A stretch of 21,169 bases of DNA. Origin: Planctomycetota bacterium. GTDB taxonomy: Bacteria > Planctomycetota > PLA2 > JAEUHO01. The translations under genes and the position numbers were made by a program. The notes beneath the pieces were generated by a model. That model worked only from the letters and a program-made list of their open reading frames with translations. It made no database searches and was not told where the DNA came from. The stretch spans positions 1,365-22,533 of the forward strand of contig JARGNS010000003.1 of the NCBI GenBank assembly GCA_029213105.1. The letters are read 5' to 3'. This document shows positions 1 to 7,560 of this stretch, piece after piece. The number at the start of each line of letters is the position of its first letter. The first letter of the stretch is position 1.

Positions 1-1
1 C

Positions 2-1504
2 CCCCCCCCCCGCGCCTCCGTCTTCGCGCTCCCCTTCCTGCCCAGCAGTGGAGAGACCGTCACACTCGGCTTCAAGAACGTCACGACCGTCGGCGGGGTC
101 GTACACGTGACGCCGTACACGCCGGCGGGTGCGCCCTACGCCCTCGGCACGACGGCCATCACGGTCGCGGGCCTGGCCGAGCGCCAGGTGAACCTCAGCA
201 GCCTCCTTGGCGCGGCCCCCGCCGGGGGCTGGATCCACGTCGACACGCGCGATGTCACGACCCTCGATCCCGTGACCGGCGAGCCGACACCCACCGCCAC
301 GACCGGGTTCATCTTCCCGTACATCAGCCGCCGCATTGGGAGTGGCAGCAGCGCTGAGGCCGACTCGATTGCCGGCCTGGTGCCGCGTGCCGATACGGCG
401 CATGTGGCCGTCTTCGGGCGCACGCTGCAGGTCCAGCTCGTCAACCACAGCGTCACCGAGATGGCGCCCGGATCCGTGCCGCTGGCCGTGACGTTCGATG
501 TCGATGTCATCGGTGCCGATGGCACGACGGTCGCCTCCTCGGTCGTACCCGTGCCCGCGAACGGTTCGGTGTCCGTGCCCTTCACGCCTCCGGTGGGCGC
601 CATCGGCTTCGTGCGCGCCACCCCCATGACGCCTGCGGCCGCCGGCGAGCTCTACCGGTTCTCGATCGCATCGCGCGAGAGCACCATCCAGGTGCACGCC
701 GAGGGCCGCTACCGGGAGCTTCGCGACGCCGACTTCCCGAGCCTCGTGGACATCGGGTTCGACGTCGAGTTCGGCCTCGACGGTGTGGGCAACATCCACG
801 ACTTCGGCCTGATGATGAGCAACACCTCGTCCGCGACGCAGACGGTCACGTTGCGCGCGATCCTGCGCAGCGGTGGGACGCCGCTGCTCGTGACCCCGCG
901 ACAGTTCACGCTGCCTGCGGGACGTGCCGTGTTCATGGGCACGACGAACACGCTCTCCGCCGGGCTCGTGAATCCGGAGGTCAGCTGGTTCAGCGATCTC
1001 TTCGGCGATGTGTTCAGCTTCGGCGGCTTCGAGGCCGTCACGCTCGTCGTGCAGGCCCCGCGCGAGGTCGACCTCTCGGCACGCCACTTCGATGCCTCGG
1101 GCACGGCGTTCTACCGGGTGCTGAGCCCCATCCCGCTCACGAACCGTGCGTGCGTCACCGACTGCCCCGTCGCCACGTCCACGCTCAGCGGGACGCGCAG
1201 CTGGATCACCATCACGAACCCGACGAGCGGCGAGCTCGTGGTGCCCGTACGTGCCTACACGCCCGCCCTGGGCACCGAGTACCTCCTGCCCGACCTCGTG
1301 GTGCCGGCCTTCACGCGCTTTGACTGGAGCCCGGACGGGATCCAGTTGCGCGAGGAGCCGACCGACACCGTCGGGCCGTTCGTGACCCGTCTGCGCATCG
1401 ATCTCACGCCGTCGACGGGCGCCCTGTTCAACGGCCGCGTCGAGTCCCGCGAAGTCGCAGGGGCGCTGAACTTCATCCGCCCGGAGATCGTGCGCAGCAA
1501 CTAG
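2..1504 (+). CDS. Secreted tandem beta-sandwich repeat protein, 5' end missing
   Basis: The frame is open to the left edge of the window, so the GTG at 107 is not a convincing start and the gene is 5'-truncated. The visible ~500 residues contain no enzyme motif. They are rich in Thr, Val, Gly and Pro with alternating hydrophobic residues, as in beta-sandwich proteins. Four similar units of about 125 residues can be seen. They begin near bases 77, 443, 821 and 1217 with an Asn-x-Ser/Thr-like turn followed by a V-x-V strand. The first and last units share the string YTPA in the same place, and units tend to end in a strand carrying an Arg-Glu or Arg-Asp pair. Two cysteines (RACVTDCP, near base 1150) may form a disulfide. 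The likely location is outside the cytoplasm, but the signal peptide would lie outside the window. The family was not recognised. Confidence 0.7.
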   Translation, partial: PPPRASVFALPFLPSSGETVTLGFKNVTTVGGVVHVTPYTPAGAPYALGTTAITVAGLAERQVNLSSLLGAAPAGGWIHVDTRDVTTLDPVTGEPTPTATTGFIFPYISRRIGSGSSAEADSIAGLVPRADTAHVAVFGRTLQVQLVNHSVTEMAPGSVPLAVTFDVDVIGADGTTVASSVVPVPANGSVSVPFTPPVGAIGFVRATPMTPAAAGELYRFSIASRESTIQVHAEGRYRELRDADFPSLVDIGFDVEFGLDGVGNIHDFGLMMSNTSSATQTVTLRAILRSGGTPLLVTPRQFTLPAGRAVFMGTTNTLSAGLVNPEVSWFSDLFGDVFSFGGFEAVTLVVQAPREVDLSARHFDASGTAFYRVLSPIPLTNRACVTDCPVATSTLSGTRSWITITNPTSGELVVPVRAYTPALGTEYLLPDLVVPAFTRFDWSPDGIQLREEPTDTVGPFVTRLRIDLTPSTGALFNGRVESREVAGALNFIRPEIVRSN

Positions 1505-1598
1505 GGCGGGCGCGGCCAAGAGCAGGGCAGGTCGTAGGGAACAGGCGCGTCCTGCTTCTCGTCCTAGTAGCTTCCCGTCCTCACCCCACGGCAGAACC

Positions 1599-2591
1599 AT
1601 GCGGATCCTCAGCGGCGTCAAGGCAACCGGTCGACCTCACCTCGGAAACTACTTCGGGGCGATTCGGCAATTCATCGCGCTGCAGGAGCAGGGTGAGGGC
1701 TACTACTTCGTGGCCGATCTGCACGCGCTCGACCTCGTACGCGACGCGGAGCAGATGCGCGAGCTGACGCTCGGCGTAGCGCTCGACTACCTGGCGCTCG
1801 GGCTCGACCCGGAGCACTGCACGCTCTTCGTGCAGTCGCAGGTGCCCGAGGTCAGCGAGCTGATGTGGATCCTCGGCAGCGTGTGCCCCATGGGGCAGCT
1901 CCAGCGTGCGCATGGCTACAAGGACGCGGTGGCGAAGGGCAAGGAGGTCGACTTCGGTCTCTTCGGCTACCCGATCCTCATGGCCGCGGACATCCTGCTC
2001 TATCGCAGCAACGTCGTGCCGGTCGGCAAGGACCAGAAGCAGCACCTCGAGCTCACGCGCGATCTCGCCGTGAAGTTCAACATGACCTACTGCAAGGACT
2101 TCGATCCCGAGACGGGCGAAGGCGGCGCGCTGACGCTGCCGGAAGCCCGCATCATGGAGGATGTCGCCGTCGTGCCTGGCACCGACGGCCGCAAGATGTC
2201 GAAGAGCTACGACAACACGATCCAGCTCTTCGCCTCCGACAAGCAGGTGAAGAAGTCGATCATGCGCGTCGTCACGGACTCGACGCCCGTCGAGGATCCG
2301 AAGGATCCCGAGACGTGCAACGTGTTCGGCCTCCTGAAGCTCTTCCTCGCCGAGGACGAGCTCGCCGAGGTGGCGGCGCAGTACCGGTCGGGGGGCTCGG
2401 GCTACGGCGCGTTCAAGACGCGTCTGCTCGAGGCCTTCCATGCGCAGTTCGACGAGGCCCGCGTCCGGCGTGAAGCGCTGGCCCAGGATCTCGATTTCGT
2501 GCGCGACGTCCTGGCCACCGGCGCCCAGCGGGCGCGTCAGGTCGGCGCCGAGGTGCTTGCGGACGTCCACGCCGCCTGCGGCCTTCGCTAG
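1599..2591 (+). CDS. trpS: Tryptophan--tRNA ligase
   Basis: Charges tRNA-Trp with tryptophan using ATP in the cytoplasm. The 330-residue length is normal for bacterial TrpRS, a class I synthetase. The HIGH-type motif is HLGN at residues 14-17, within the SGVKATGRPHLGNY context typical of TrpRS. The KMSKS loop is intact at 199-203 (GRKMSKSYDN). The conserved PVGKDQKQHLELTRD block covers 141-155. The ATG at 1599 puts the HIGH motif at the usual distance from the N-terminus. No strong Shine-Dalgarno site precedes it. metG follows on the same strand after 86 bases, and the two may share a transcript although a weak hairpin lies between them. Nothing unusual was seen in the active-site motifs. Confidence 0.97.
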   Translation: MRILSGVKATGRPHLGNYFGAIRQFIALQEQGEGYYFVADLHALDLVRDAEQMRELTLGVALDYLALGLDPEHCTLFVQSQVPEVSELMWILGSVCPMGQLQRAHGYKDAVAKGKEVDFGLFGYPILMAADILLYRSNVVPVGKDQKQHLELTRDLAVKFNMTYCKDFDPETGEGGALTLPEARIMEDVAVVPGTDGRKMSKSYDNTIQLFASDKQVKKSIMRVVTDSTPVEDPKDPETCNVFGLLKLFLAEDELAEVAAQYRSGGSGYGAFKTRLLEAFHAQFDEARVRREALAQDLDFVRDVLATGAQRARQVGAEVLADVHAACGLR

Positions 2592-2592
2592 G

Positions 2593-2606
2593 GCCCCCTC
2601 CGGGGC
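2593..2606 (+). terminator. Weak hairpin between trpS and metG
   Basis: GCCCC, a CTCC loop, then GGGGC, directly after the trpS stop codon. The stem is only 5 bp and no T-run follows, so this may be a weak attenuator or chance structure. Confidence 0.25.
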
Positions 2607-2677
2607 GCCGGCGTCCCAGTCTCTCCTTCCCTTGCTCTGCCTCCACGGGCATCCTTGCCCACGTCTGGAGCCGATCC

Positions 2678-4720
2678 ATGTCCACCCGCCGCATCCTCGT
2701 TACCGCCGCGCTGCCCTACGCCAATGGGCAGCTGCACGTCGGCCACATGCTGGAGCACATCCAGACCGACATCTGGGCCGACTTCCAGCGACTGCGCGGG
2801 CACAAGGTGCTCGCCGTCTGCGCCGATGACACCCACGGCACCGCGACGATGATCCGTGCGCGTCAGGAGGGGCGTCCGGCCGAGGACATCCTGGCCGAGA
2901 TGAATGCCGCGCATCAGCGCGACCTGCAGGGCTTCGGCGTCGAGTACGACCACTACGGCAGCACGAACTCCGAAGCGAATCGCGAGCTCTGCCACGAGGT
3001 CTGGGGCTCGCTGCGCGAGGCCGGGCTCGTCGTGGAGAAGGAGGTCACGCAGCTGTTCGATCCGGTGGAGGGCACCTTCCTCGCCGACCGGTTCGTGCGT
3101 GGCACCTGCCCGCGCTGCAAGACGCCCGACCAGTACGGCGACCACTGCGAGTCCTGCAACAGCACCTACACACCCAATGACCTGATCGACCCGGTCAGTG
3201 CGCTCTCCGGCGCCACGCCGGAGACGCGATCGGCGAATCACCTGTTCATCCGCATTGCGGACTTGCAGGACTTCCTCGCGGAGTGGACCCAGACCGAGGG
3301 CCGCCTGCAGCCCGAGGTCGCGAACTACCTGAAGGGGGCCTTCCTCGGCGAGGAACTCTGGGACTGGGACATCTCACGTCCCGCGCCCTACTTCGGCTTC
3401 GAGATCCCCGATGCCCCGGGCAACTACTGGTACGTCTGGTTCGACGCCCCCATCGGCTACATGGCCGCGACCAAGGAGTGGTGCGACGCCAACGGCGAGG
3501 AGTTCGACGACTGGTGGCGCAACCCGGACACGGAGATCCGGCACTTCATCGGCAAGGACATCATCTACTTCCACTGCCTGTTCTGGCCGGCCATGGTCAA
3601 GACCGCGGGCTTCACGCTGCCCGACCGTGTGCAGATCCACGGCATGCTCCAGGTCAACAACGAGAAGATGAGCAAGAGCAAGGGCACCTTCGTCCGCGCC
3701 TCGACCTACCTCAACCATCTCGATCCGGCCTACATCCGCTACTACCTGGCAAGCAAGCTGGGCGACACGCTGGCGGACCTGGACTGGGGCACGGACGACA
3801 TCATCGCCAAGGTCAATAGCGACCTCGTCGGCAAGGTCGTCAACCTCGCGAGCCGCACCGCGCGCTTCGTGAAGGGCAGCGGTCTGTCTGCCGCCTACCC
3901 CGAGGATGGTGGGCTGTTCGCCCAGGCCGCGGCCGCGGGCGAGGCCATCGCCAACCACTACGAGAACTGCGACTACGCGAAGGCGATGAAGCAGATCATG
4001 GCCCTGGCCGATCGCGCCAACGAGTACGTCGAAGAGGCCCAGCCGTGGTCGCTCAAGCGTGATGAGACCAAGGCGCAGGAACTGCAGGACGTCTGCACCA
4101 TCGCACTCAACCTGTTCCGACAGATCGTCGTCTACCTGGCGCCGGTGCTGCCGCAACTGCGTGCTCAGGTGGGCGTGCTGCTGAACGCGCCGATCGAGCA
4201 TTGGGACGATGCCCAGACGCCGCTCGTGGGCACGCCCGTGTCGAAGTTCAAGCACCTCATCCAGCGCGTGGACGGCGACGCCATCCTCGCTGCCATGGAG
4301 GAGGCCAAGGAACTCGCGGTGGCCGCGGATGTGACGCCCTCCGCGCAGACCACGGATGACGACGCAGCCCTCAAGGCCGAGCCGGTCGCCGAGGAGTGCA
4401 CCTTCGACGACTTCATGAAGGTCGATCTGCGCGTGGCGCGCGTGATCACTGCCGAACATGTCGACGGGGCGAAGAAGCTCCTGAAGCTGACGCTCGGCCT
4501 GGGCGGTGATGAGACCCGCCAGGTCTTCGCAGGCATCAAGAGCGCCTACGACCCCGCCGAGTTGCAGGGGCGCCTGGTCGTCTGTGTTGCCAACCTGGCC
4601 CCGCGCAAGATGAAGTTCGGCGTCAGCGAGGGGATGGTCATCGCGGCCGGCCCGGGTGGCGACGACATCTACGTCCTCTCGCCTGACGACGGCGCGGTGC
4701 CGGGTCAGCGGGTTCGCTAG
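2678..4720 (+). CDS. metG: Methionine--tRNA ligase with C-terminal tRNA-binding domain
   Basis: Charges initiator and elongator tRNA-Met. The 680 residues match the long form of MetRS. The HIGH motif is HVGH at residues 20-23. A zinc knuckle of the four-cysteine kind is formed by C144, C147, C157 and C160 in the connective-peptide region. KMSKS lies at 330-334 (NEKMSKSKGTF). An anticodon-binding helical domain follows. From about residue 576 a Trbp111-like OB-fold domain (FMKVDLRVARV ... LAPRKMKFGVSEGM) runs to the end, and this domain usually mediates dimerisation and tRNA binding. The ATG at 2678 is preceded by GGAG with 7 bases of spacing. A loosely conserved acidic and Ala-rich linker (about 540-575) joins the core to the C-terminal domain. 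The gene lies between trpS and a secreted hydrolase, all on the plus strand. Confidence 0.98.
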   Translation: MSTRRILVTAALPYANGQLHVGHMLEHIQTDIWADFQRLRGHKVLAVCADDTHGTATMIRARQEGRPAEDILAEMNAAHQRDLQGFGVEYDHYGSTNSEANRELCHEVWGSLREAGLVVEKEVTQLFDPVEGTFLADRFVRGTCPRCKTPDQYGDHCESCNSTYTPNDLIDPVSALSGATPETRSANHLFIRIADLQDFLAEWTQTEGRLQPEVANYLKGAFLGEELWDWDISRPAPYFGFEIPDAPGNYWYVWFDAPIGYMAATKEWCDANGEEFDDWWRNPDTEIRHFIGKDIIYFHCLFWPAMVKTAGFTLPDRVQIHGMLQVNNEKMSKSKGTFVRASTYLNHLDPAYIRYYLASKLGDTLADLDWGTDDIIAKVNSDLVGKVVNLASRTARFVKGSGLSAAYPEDGGLFAQAAAAGEAIANHYENCDYAKAMKQIMALADRANEYVEEAQPWSLKRDETKAQELQDVCTIALNLFRQIVVYLAPVLPQLRAQVGVLLNAPIEHWDDAQTPLVGTPVSKFKHLIQRVDGDAILAAMEEAKELAVAADVTPSAQTTDDDAALKAEPVAEECTFDDFMKVDLRVARVITAEHVDGAKKLLKLTLGLGGDETRQVFAGIKSAYDPAELQGRLVVCVANLAPRKMKFGVSEGMVIAAGPGGDDIYVLSPDDGAVPGQRVR

Positions 4721-4765
4721 GGTCCAGACCGTTCTACCGAGTCAGCTCCGTCGAGGGAGACCTCC

Positions 4766-5842
4766 ATGCTTCGAATCGCCTTGCCGGCCATCTTGCTGCT
4801 TTGCCTCTTGTCGACCTCCGTCGTGCTGGCCGAGGACGAGAAGGCCGCCTACCCCGCGGGCCGCAGCACGCAGCAGATCGAGGGGCTGAAGGTCGAACTC
4901 GGCGTGCCTGCCGGGCTCGTCAAGGACAAGCCCGCCTCGCTCGCGGTCGTACTGCATGGCGCCGGCGGCTCGGCCACCGGCATGGCCGCTGCGATGCGCG
5001 AGTGGGTGCCGGAGCACTACGTCGTGTGTGCGCCGAAGTCGAGCGGTCAGGTGTGGTCGGACTCCGACATCGGCAAGGTGAAGAAGATCATCCAGCACCT
5101 GTTGGCCTCGCTGCCGATCGACAAGACCAAGCTGCACGTCGTCGGCTACAGCAACGGGGGCTGGAGCCTTCCGCCCCTGGCCTTCGACGACGATCTGAAG
5201 CCGCGCACGGCCACGTGGGTCGGCTCGGGCTTCCGCGGAGGATCGCCGCCCAAGTGGGCCGCCTCCATGGGCGTCCTCGCCTTGGCCGGGTCGCGCGACG
5301 CCAATGCCACCTCGGCGCGCGAGACGGTGAAGCTCTTGCGCAAGAGCGTCGATGTCGTCGAGGCGCGGTTCCAGACGGGGCTCGGTCATCAGTGGCCGGG
5401 CGAGCTCATGCCGTACTTCCGCTGGTGGACGGGAGCTCGGGAGGGACGCTGTGCGCCCGGGGTCGACATGAACTTCGCGTGGGGCACGGACCAGGCCGCG
5501 GCGCTGCAGGCCGCAGGCCGTGAGAAGAAGGGCGGCGTGTTCGTCTACGCGTACAAGAGCGACGCGACGGATCACACGCCGACGAAGTTGCTGCAGAACG
5601 AGGTGTTCATGAACCCGCTCGTGCGGCACTACGGCGCGCAGTTGCACCCGACGAAGCTCGATGCCGTGGCCCACGGTGAGGCACTCGCGGCGCTGGGCGT
5701 GACGAGCTATCCGGCGGTTCTCGTCCTGAAGAAGGACGGCAAGGTGCGCAAGATCCTGCAGGGCAAGACGCTCTCGGAGCGCAAGATCCTCGCGGCCCTG
5801 CGCTCCGGCGCGCCCAACAAGAAGAAGCCCGAAGGCTACTGA
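4766..5842 (+). CDS. Secreted alpha/beta-hydrolase fused to thioredoxin-like domain
   Basis: The N-terminus (residues 1-22) is a signal peptide: MLRIA, a Leu-rich core, then VLA before EDE. Residues about 40-225 read as an alpha/beta-hydrolase of the phospholipase/carboxylesterase or polyhydroxybutyrate-depolymerase-like type. The oxyanion strand is VVLHGAGGS (62-69), the nucleophile elbow is GYSNGG (Ser129), and a probable triad is completed by Asp178 (AGSRDAN) and His208 (GLGHQW). Residues about 235-350 look like a thioredoxin-fold domain: a GVFVYAYKSD strand, a VF-x-x-P-x-V helix, and the cis-Pro strand TSYPAVLVLKKDGKV. The CxxC redox pair is missing, with DATDHTP in its place. The substrate is unknown. 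The start has GGGAG 5-6 bases upstream. The gene lies 45 bases after metG and 79 before the HEAT-repeat gene. Confidence 0.8.
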   Translation: MLRIALPAILLLCLLSTSVVLAEDEKAAYPAGRSTQQIEGLKVELGVPAGLVKDKPASLAVVLHGAGGSATGMAAAMREWVPEHYVVCAPKSSGQVWSDSDIGKVKKIIQHLLASLPIDKTKLHVVGYSNGGWSLPPLAFDDDLKPRTATWVGSGFRGGSPPKWAASMGVLALAGSRDANATSARETVKLLRKSVDVVEARFQTGLGHQWPGELMPYFRWWTGAREGRCAPGVDMNFAWGTDQAAALQAAGREKKGGVFVYAYKSDATDHTPTKLLQNEVFMNPLVRHYGAQLHPTKLDAVAHGEALAALGVTSYPAVLVLKKDGKVRKILQGKTLSERKILAALRSGAPNKKKPEGY

Positions 5843-5862
5843 TCGGGGCGTCGGCTCGGCGA

Positions 5863-5878
5863 GGTCGGGGAACCGACC
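5863..5878 (+). terminator. Hairpin with GGAA loop after hydrolase gene
   Basis: GGTCGG, loop GGAA, CCGACC: a perfect 6-bp stem closed by a GNRA-type tetraloop, 20 bases after the hydrolase stop codon. There is no T-tract, so it may stabilise the 3' end or act as a weak terminator. Confidence 0.4.
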
Positions 5879-5910
5879 CTGGCCGCGCGTGTCTGATGAG
5901 GGGCCGGCCC

Positions 5911-5914
5911 GGAG
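5911..5914 (+). promoter_or_regulatory. Shine-Dalgarno that fixes the HEAT-repeat gene start
   Basis: GGAG ends 7 bases before the ATG at 5922. An in-frame GTG at 5889 would add 11 residues before the signal peptide and has no such site, so 5922 is preferred. Confidence 0.6.
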
Positions 5915-5921
5915 TCTGCCC

Positions 5922-7100
5922 ATGCGCACCCTGCTCAGCTTCGCCCTGTTCGTGGCCTCGTCCCTGCTCCTGGCCCACCCGGCGGGTGCGGACTCGTGGC
6001 GTGCCCCGGGGCCGGAGCTCGCCAGCAGCGAGGACGGACGCTGGTACGTGGTGGTCGAGCCGGAGGACAGCTACCGCGACGCGACGTTCCGCCTCGTGGC
6101 GCGTGCGAAGGGGGCTGCGCCCCGACGCCTCCTTCCCACGGCCACGGGTCCCATCGCGATCGACAAGGGCGACCGGGTCGTGGCACGCGGCACATGCACC
6201 ATGCCGATGGAGGTGCGCTGCCTGAACGCGGGCAAGGGCTTCGTGCTCTTCGAGACCTATGCCCAGATCGGCTCCGGGCGCGCCGTGGATGTGCACGATG
6301 GCAAGGGTGCGTTGCGCTTCACCCGCTCGCTCTACGAGCTGTTGTCCGAGGAGCGGCGCAAGACGCTCTCGCGCACCGTGTCCTCCGTCTGGTGGTACTC
6401 GGGCTGGTGGATCGACGAGAGCGCCCAGGAGCTCGTCTTCCTCTGGCGTGGCCAGGACACCGGCGGCGTACTGCGCACCACCCTGAAGGATGGGGTGACG
6501 CGCGACGGTGCGAAGACGGACGTGCTCCCGCGCCTCGGGAAGGGCTCCAGCCGCGAGCGGCGCAAGGCCCTCGAGCAGGCCATCGCCTGGAAGCTGCCCG
6601 GCACGCTGGGCGCCGTGGTCGAGGCGTTCGAGGACCAGTCGGCCCCCATGCTCGCTCGCCTGCACTTCGCGAAGTACCTGCTCGACCGCGGAGACGAGCG
6701 TGGCAAGGCGATCTTCGCGGCGGGTGCCCAGAGTGAGGAACTCGAGGTCCGCCGCGTGGCGGTGAAGTACCTGCCCCTGGCGCTCGGGAGCGGCTCGCTC
6801 TCCTTGCTGAAGGAGGCGATGCGCTCGAAGGATCGCGAGCTGCGCGACAGCGCCGAGTTCGCGTTCCGGCACATGGGCGCCCTCGCCGTGCCCACCCTGA
6901 TCGAGATGCTGGGCGAGACCGTGGCGCCCGAGTCGTATCGGACGGGCGCGGCGACGGCGCTGTGGAACATGCCGGTCGAGGTGACGCTGCCCGCCGAGGC
7001 CGCGCTGGCCAAGGCGGCGAAGAGTCCGCTGAAGAGTCTCGCCCGCGCGGCGTCCCATGCGCACAGGCAGATCGTGAAGTACAAGCGCAAGGCGAAGTAG
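5922..7100 (+). CDS. Secreted HEAT-repeat protein
   Basis: From the ATG at 5922 the protein has 392 residues. Residues 1-23 form a clean signal peptide (MRTLLSFALFVASSLLLAHPAGA, then DSW). The middle part (about 25-220) is beta-rich and not recognised; it may be a small propeller or sandwich. The last ~165 residues contain several helical HEAT-like repeats. Examples are ELEVRRVAVKYLPLAL, DRELRDSAEFAFRHMG and AVPTLIEMLGE, spaced about 30-35 residues apart. HEAT arrays are protein-binding scaffolds, so a periplasmic or surface adaptor role is possible, but no partner can be named. No catalytic motif was seen. The gene converges on the S24-like gene, with a 7-bp-stem hairpin between the two stop codons. 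Confidence 0.75.
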   Translation: MRTLLSFALFVASSLLLAHPAGADSWRAPGPELASSEDGRWYVVVEPEDSYRDATFRLVARAKGAAPRRLLPTATGPIAIDKGDRVVARGTCTMPMEVRCLNAGKGFVLFETYAQIGSGRAVDVHDGKGALRFTRSLYELLSEERRKTLSRTVSSVWWYSGWWIDESAQELVFLWRGQDTGGVLRTTLKDGVTRDGAKTDVLPRLGKGSSRERRKALEQAIAWKLPGTLGAVVEAFEDQSAPMLARLHFAKYLLDRGDERGKAIFAAGAQSEELEVRRVAVKYLPLALGSGSLSLLKEAMRSKDRELRDSAEFAFRHMGALAVPTLIEMLGETVAPESYRTGAATALWNMPVEVTLPAEAALAKAAKSPLKSLARAASHAHRQIVKYKRKAK

Positions 7101-7118
7101 GCCGCCCGCGCCCTCATG

Positions 7119-7136
7119 CCCCGGCAGACGCCGGGG
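7119..7136. terminator. Bidirectional hairpin between convergent genes
   Basis: CCCCGGC, loop AGAC, GCCGGGG: a perfect 7-bp GC stem in the 38-base gap between the convergent stop codons at 7100 and 7139. It can fold on either strand. No T-run flanks it. Confidence 0.5.
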
Positions 7137-7138
7137 GT

Positions 7139-7468
7139 CTAGGCGCGCAAGGCGCGCAAGGCGCGCAGGACGGCGACGGCTACGCCCAGCACCCGCACCG
7201 ATGTCGCGGGAACCCGGCGGCGCGCCTCGCCCGTACTCAAGTCGAGGTGGTCCCCCTCGGGGTAGACCTTCCAGAAGGCCTCGGCGCCGTCCTCTTCCAC
7301 GAGGGCCAGGTCGCCGTACTCCGGCGTCCGGCCGTGGATGACGACGACGCGGTCGCCCGCCCGCACGTCGAGGGCGGCCAGGGCGTCGTCGGTCACCGTG
7401 GCCGTGCGGGTGCGGCCCTCGGGATCGAAGGGGCTGGGGTTGGCGGGGAGCTTCGACACGAAAAACAA
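7139..7468 (-). CDS. S24/LexA-type fold protein lacking catalytic Ser
   Basis: A small protein (109 residues from TTG at 7468) that matches the C-terminal domain of S24 peptidases such as LexA and UmuD. The pattern is DDAL then VRAGDRVVV, then YGDLALVEEDG, then AFWKVYPEGDHLDL, then a VRVLGVAVAVLR end strand. Aligned on the GD pair, the nucleophile Ser of LexA (SM-x8-GD) is replaced by Ala29. The partner Lys is kept (Lys67). No DNA-binding HTH precedes it. It is therefore probably an inactive, stand-alone member of the fold, and its function is unknown. The TTG start is chosen because AAGGAG lies 5 bases upstream. A GTG at 7459 and a TTG at 7510 are alternatives. The C-terminus LRALRALRA is encoded by a 9-base tandem repeat. 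It is divergent from the peptidase gene at 7561. Confidence 0.65.
   Translation of the reverse strand: MFFVSKLPANPSPFDPEGRTRTATVTDDALAALDVRAGDRVVVIHGRTPEYGDLALVEEDGAEAFWKVYPEGDHLDLSTGEARRRVPATSVRVLGVAVAVLRALRALRA
7142..7168. repeat. 9-base tandem repeat, three units
   Basis: GGCGCGCAA repeated at 7142, 7151 and 7160, the last unit differing at its final base. It encodes Leu-Arg-Ala three times at the very C-terminus of the S24-like protein on the minus strand, next to the stop codon. Confidence 0.85.
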
Positions 7469-7473
7469 CCTAA

Positions 7474-7479
7474 CTCCTT
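7474..7479 (-). promoter_or_regulatory. Shine-Dalgarno AAGGAG for S24-like gene
   Basis: AAGGAG on the minus strand, 5 bases before TTG (7468) and 14 before GTG (7459). It argues for initiation at the rare TTG codon. Confidence 0.55.
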
Positions 7480-7560
7480 GCACCCCCAGGCTTCCAGACG
7501 GCCATTTCAAGGGCCGGAGCCCGTTGCGCTCACGGCGCCCGCGACCGATAAGGGCGGGCC

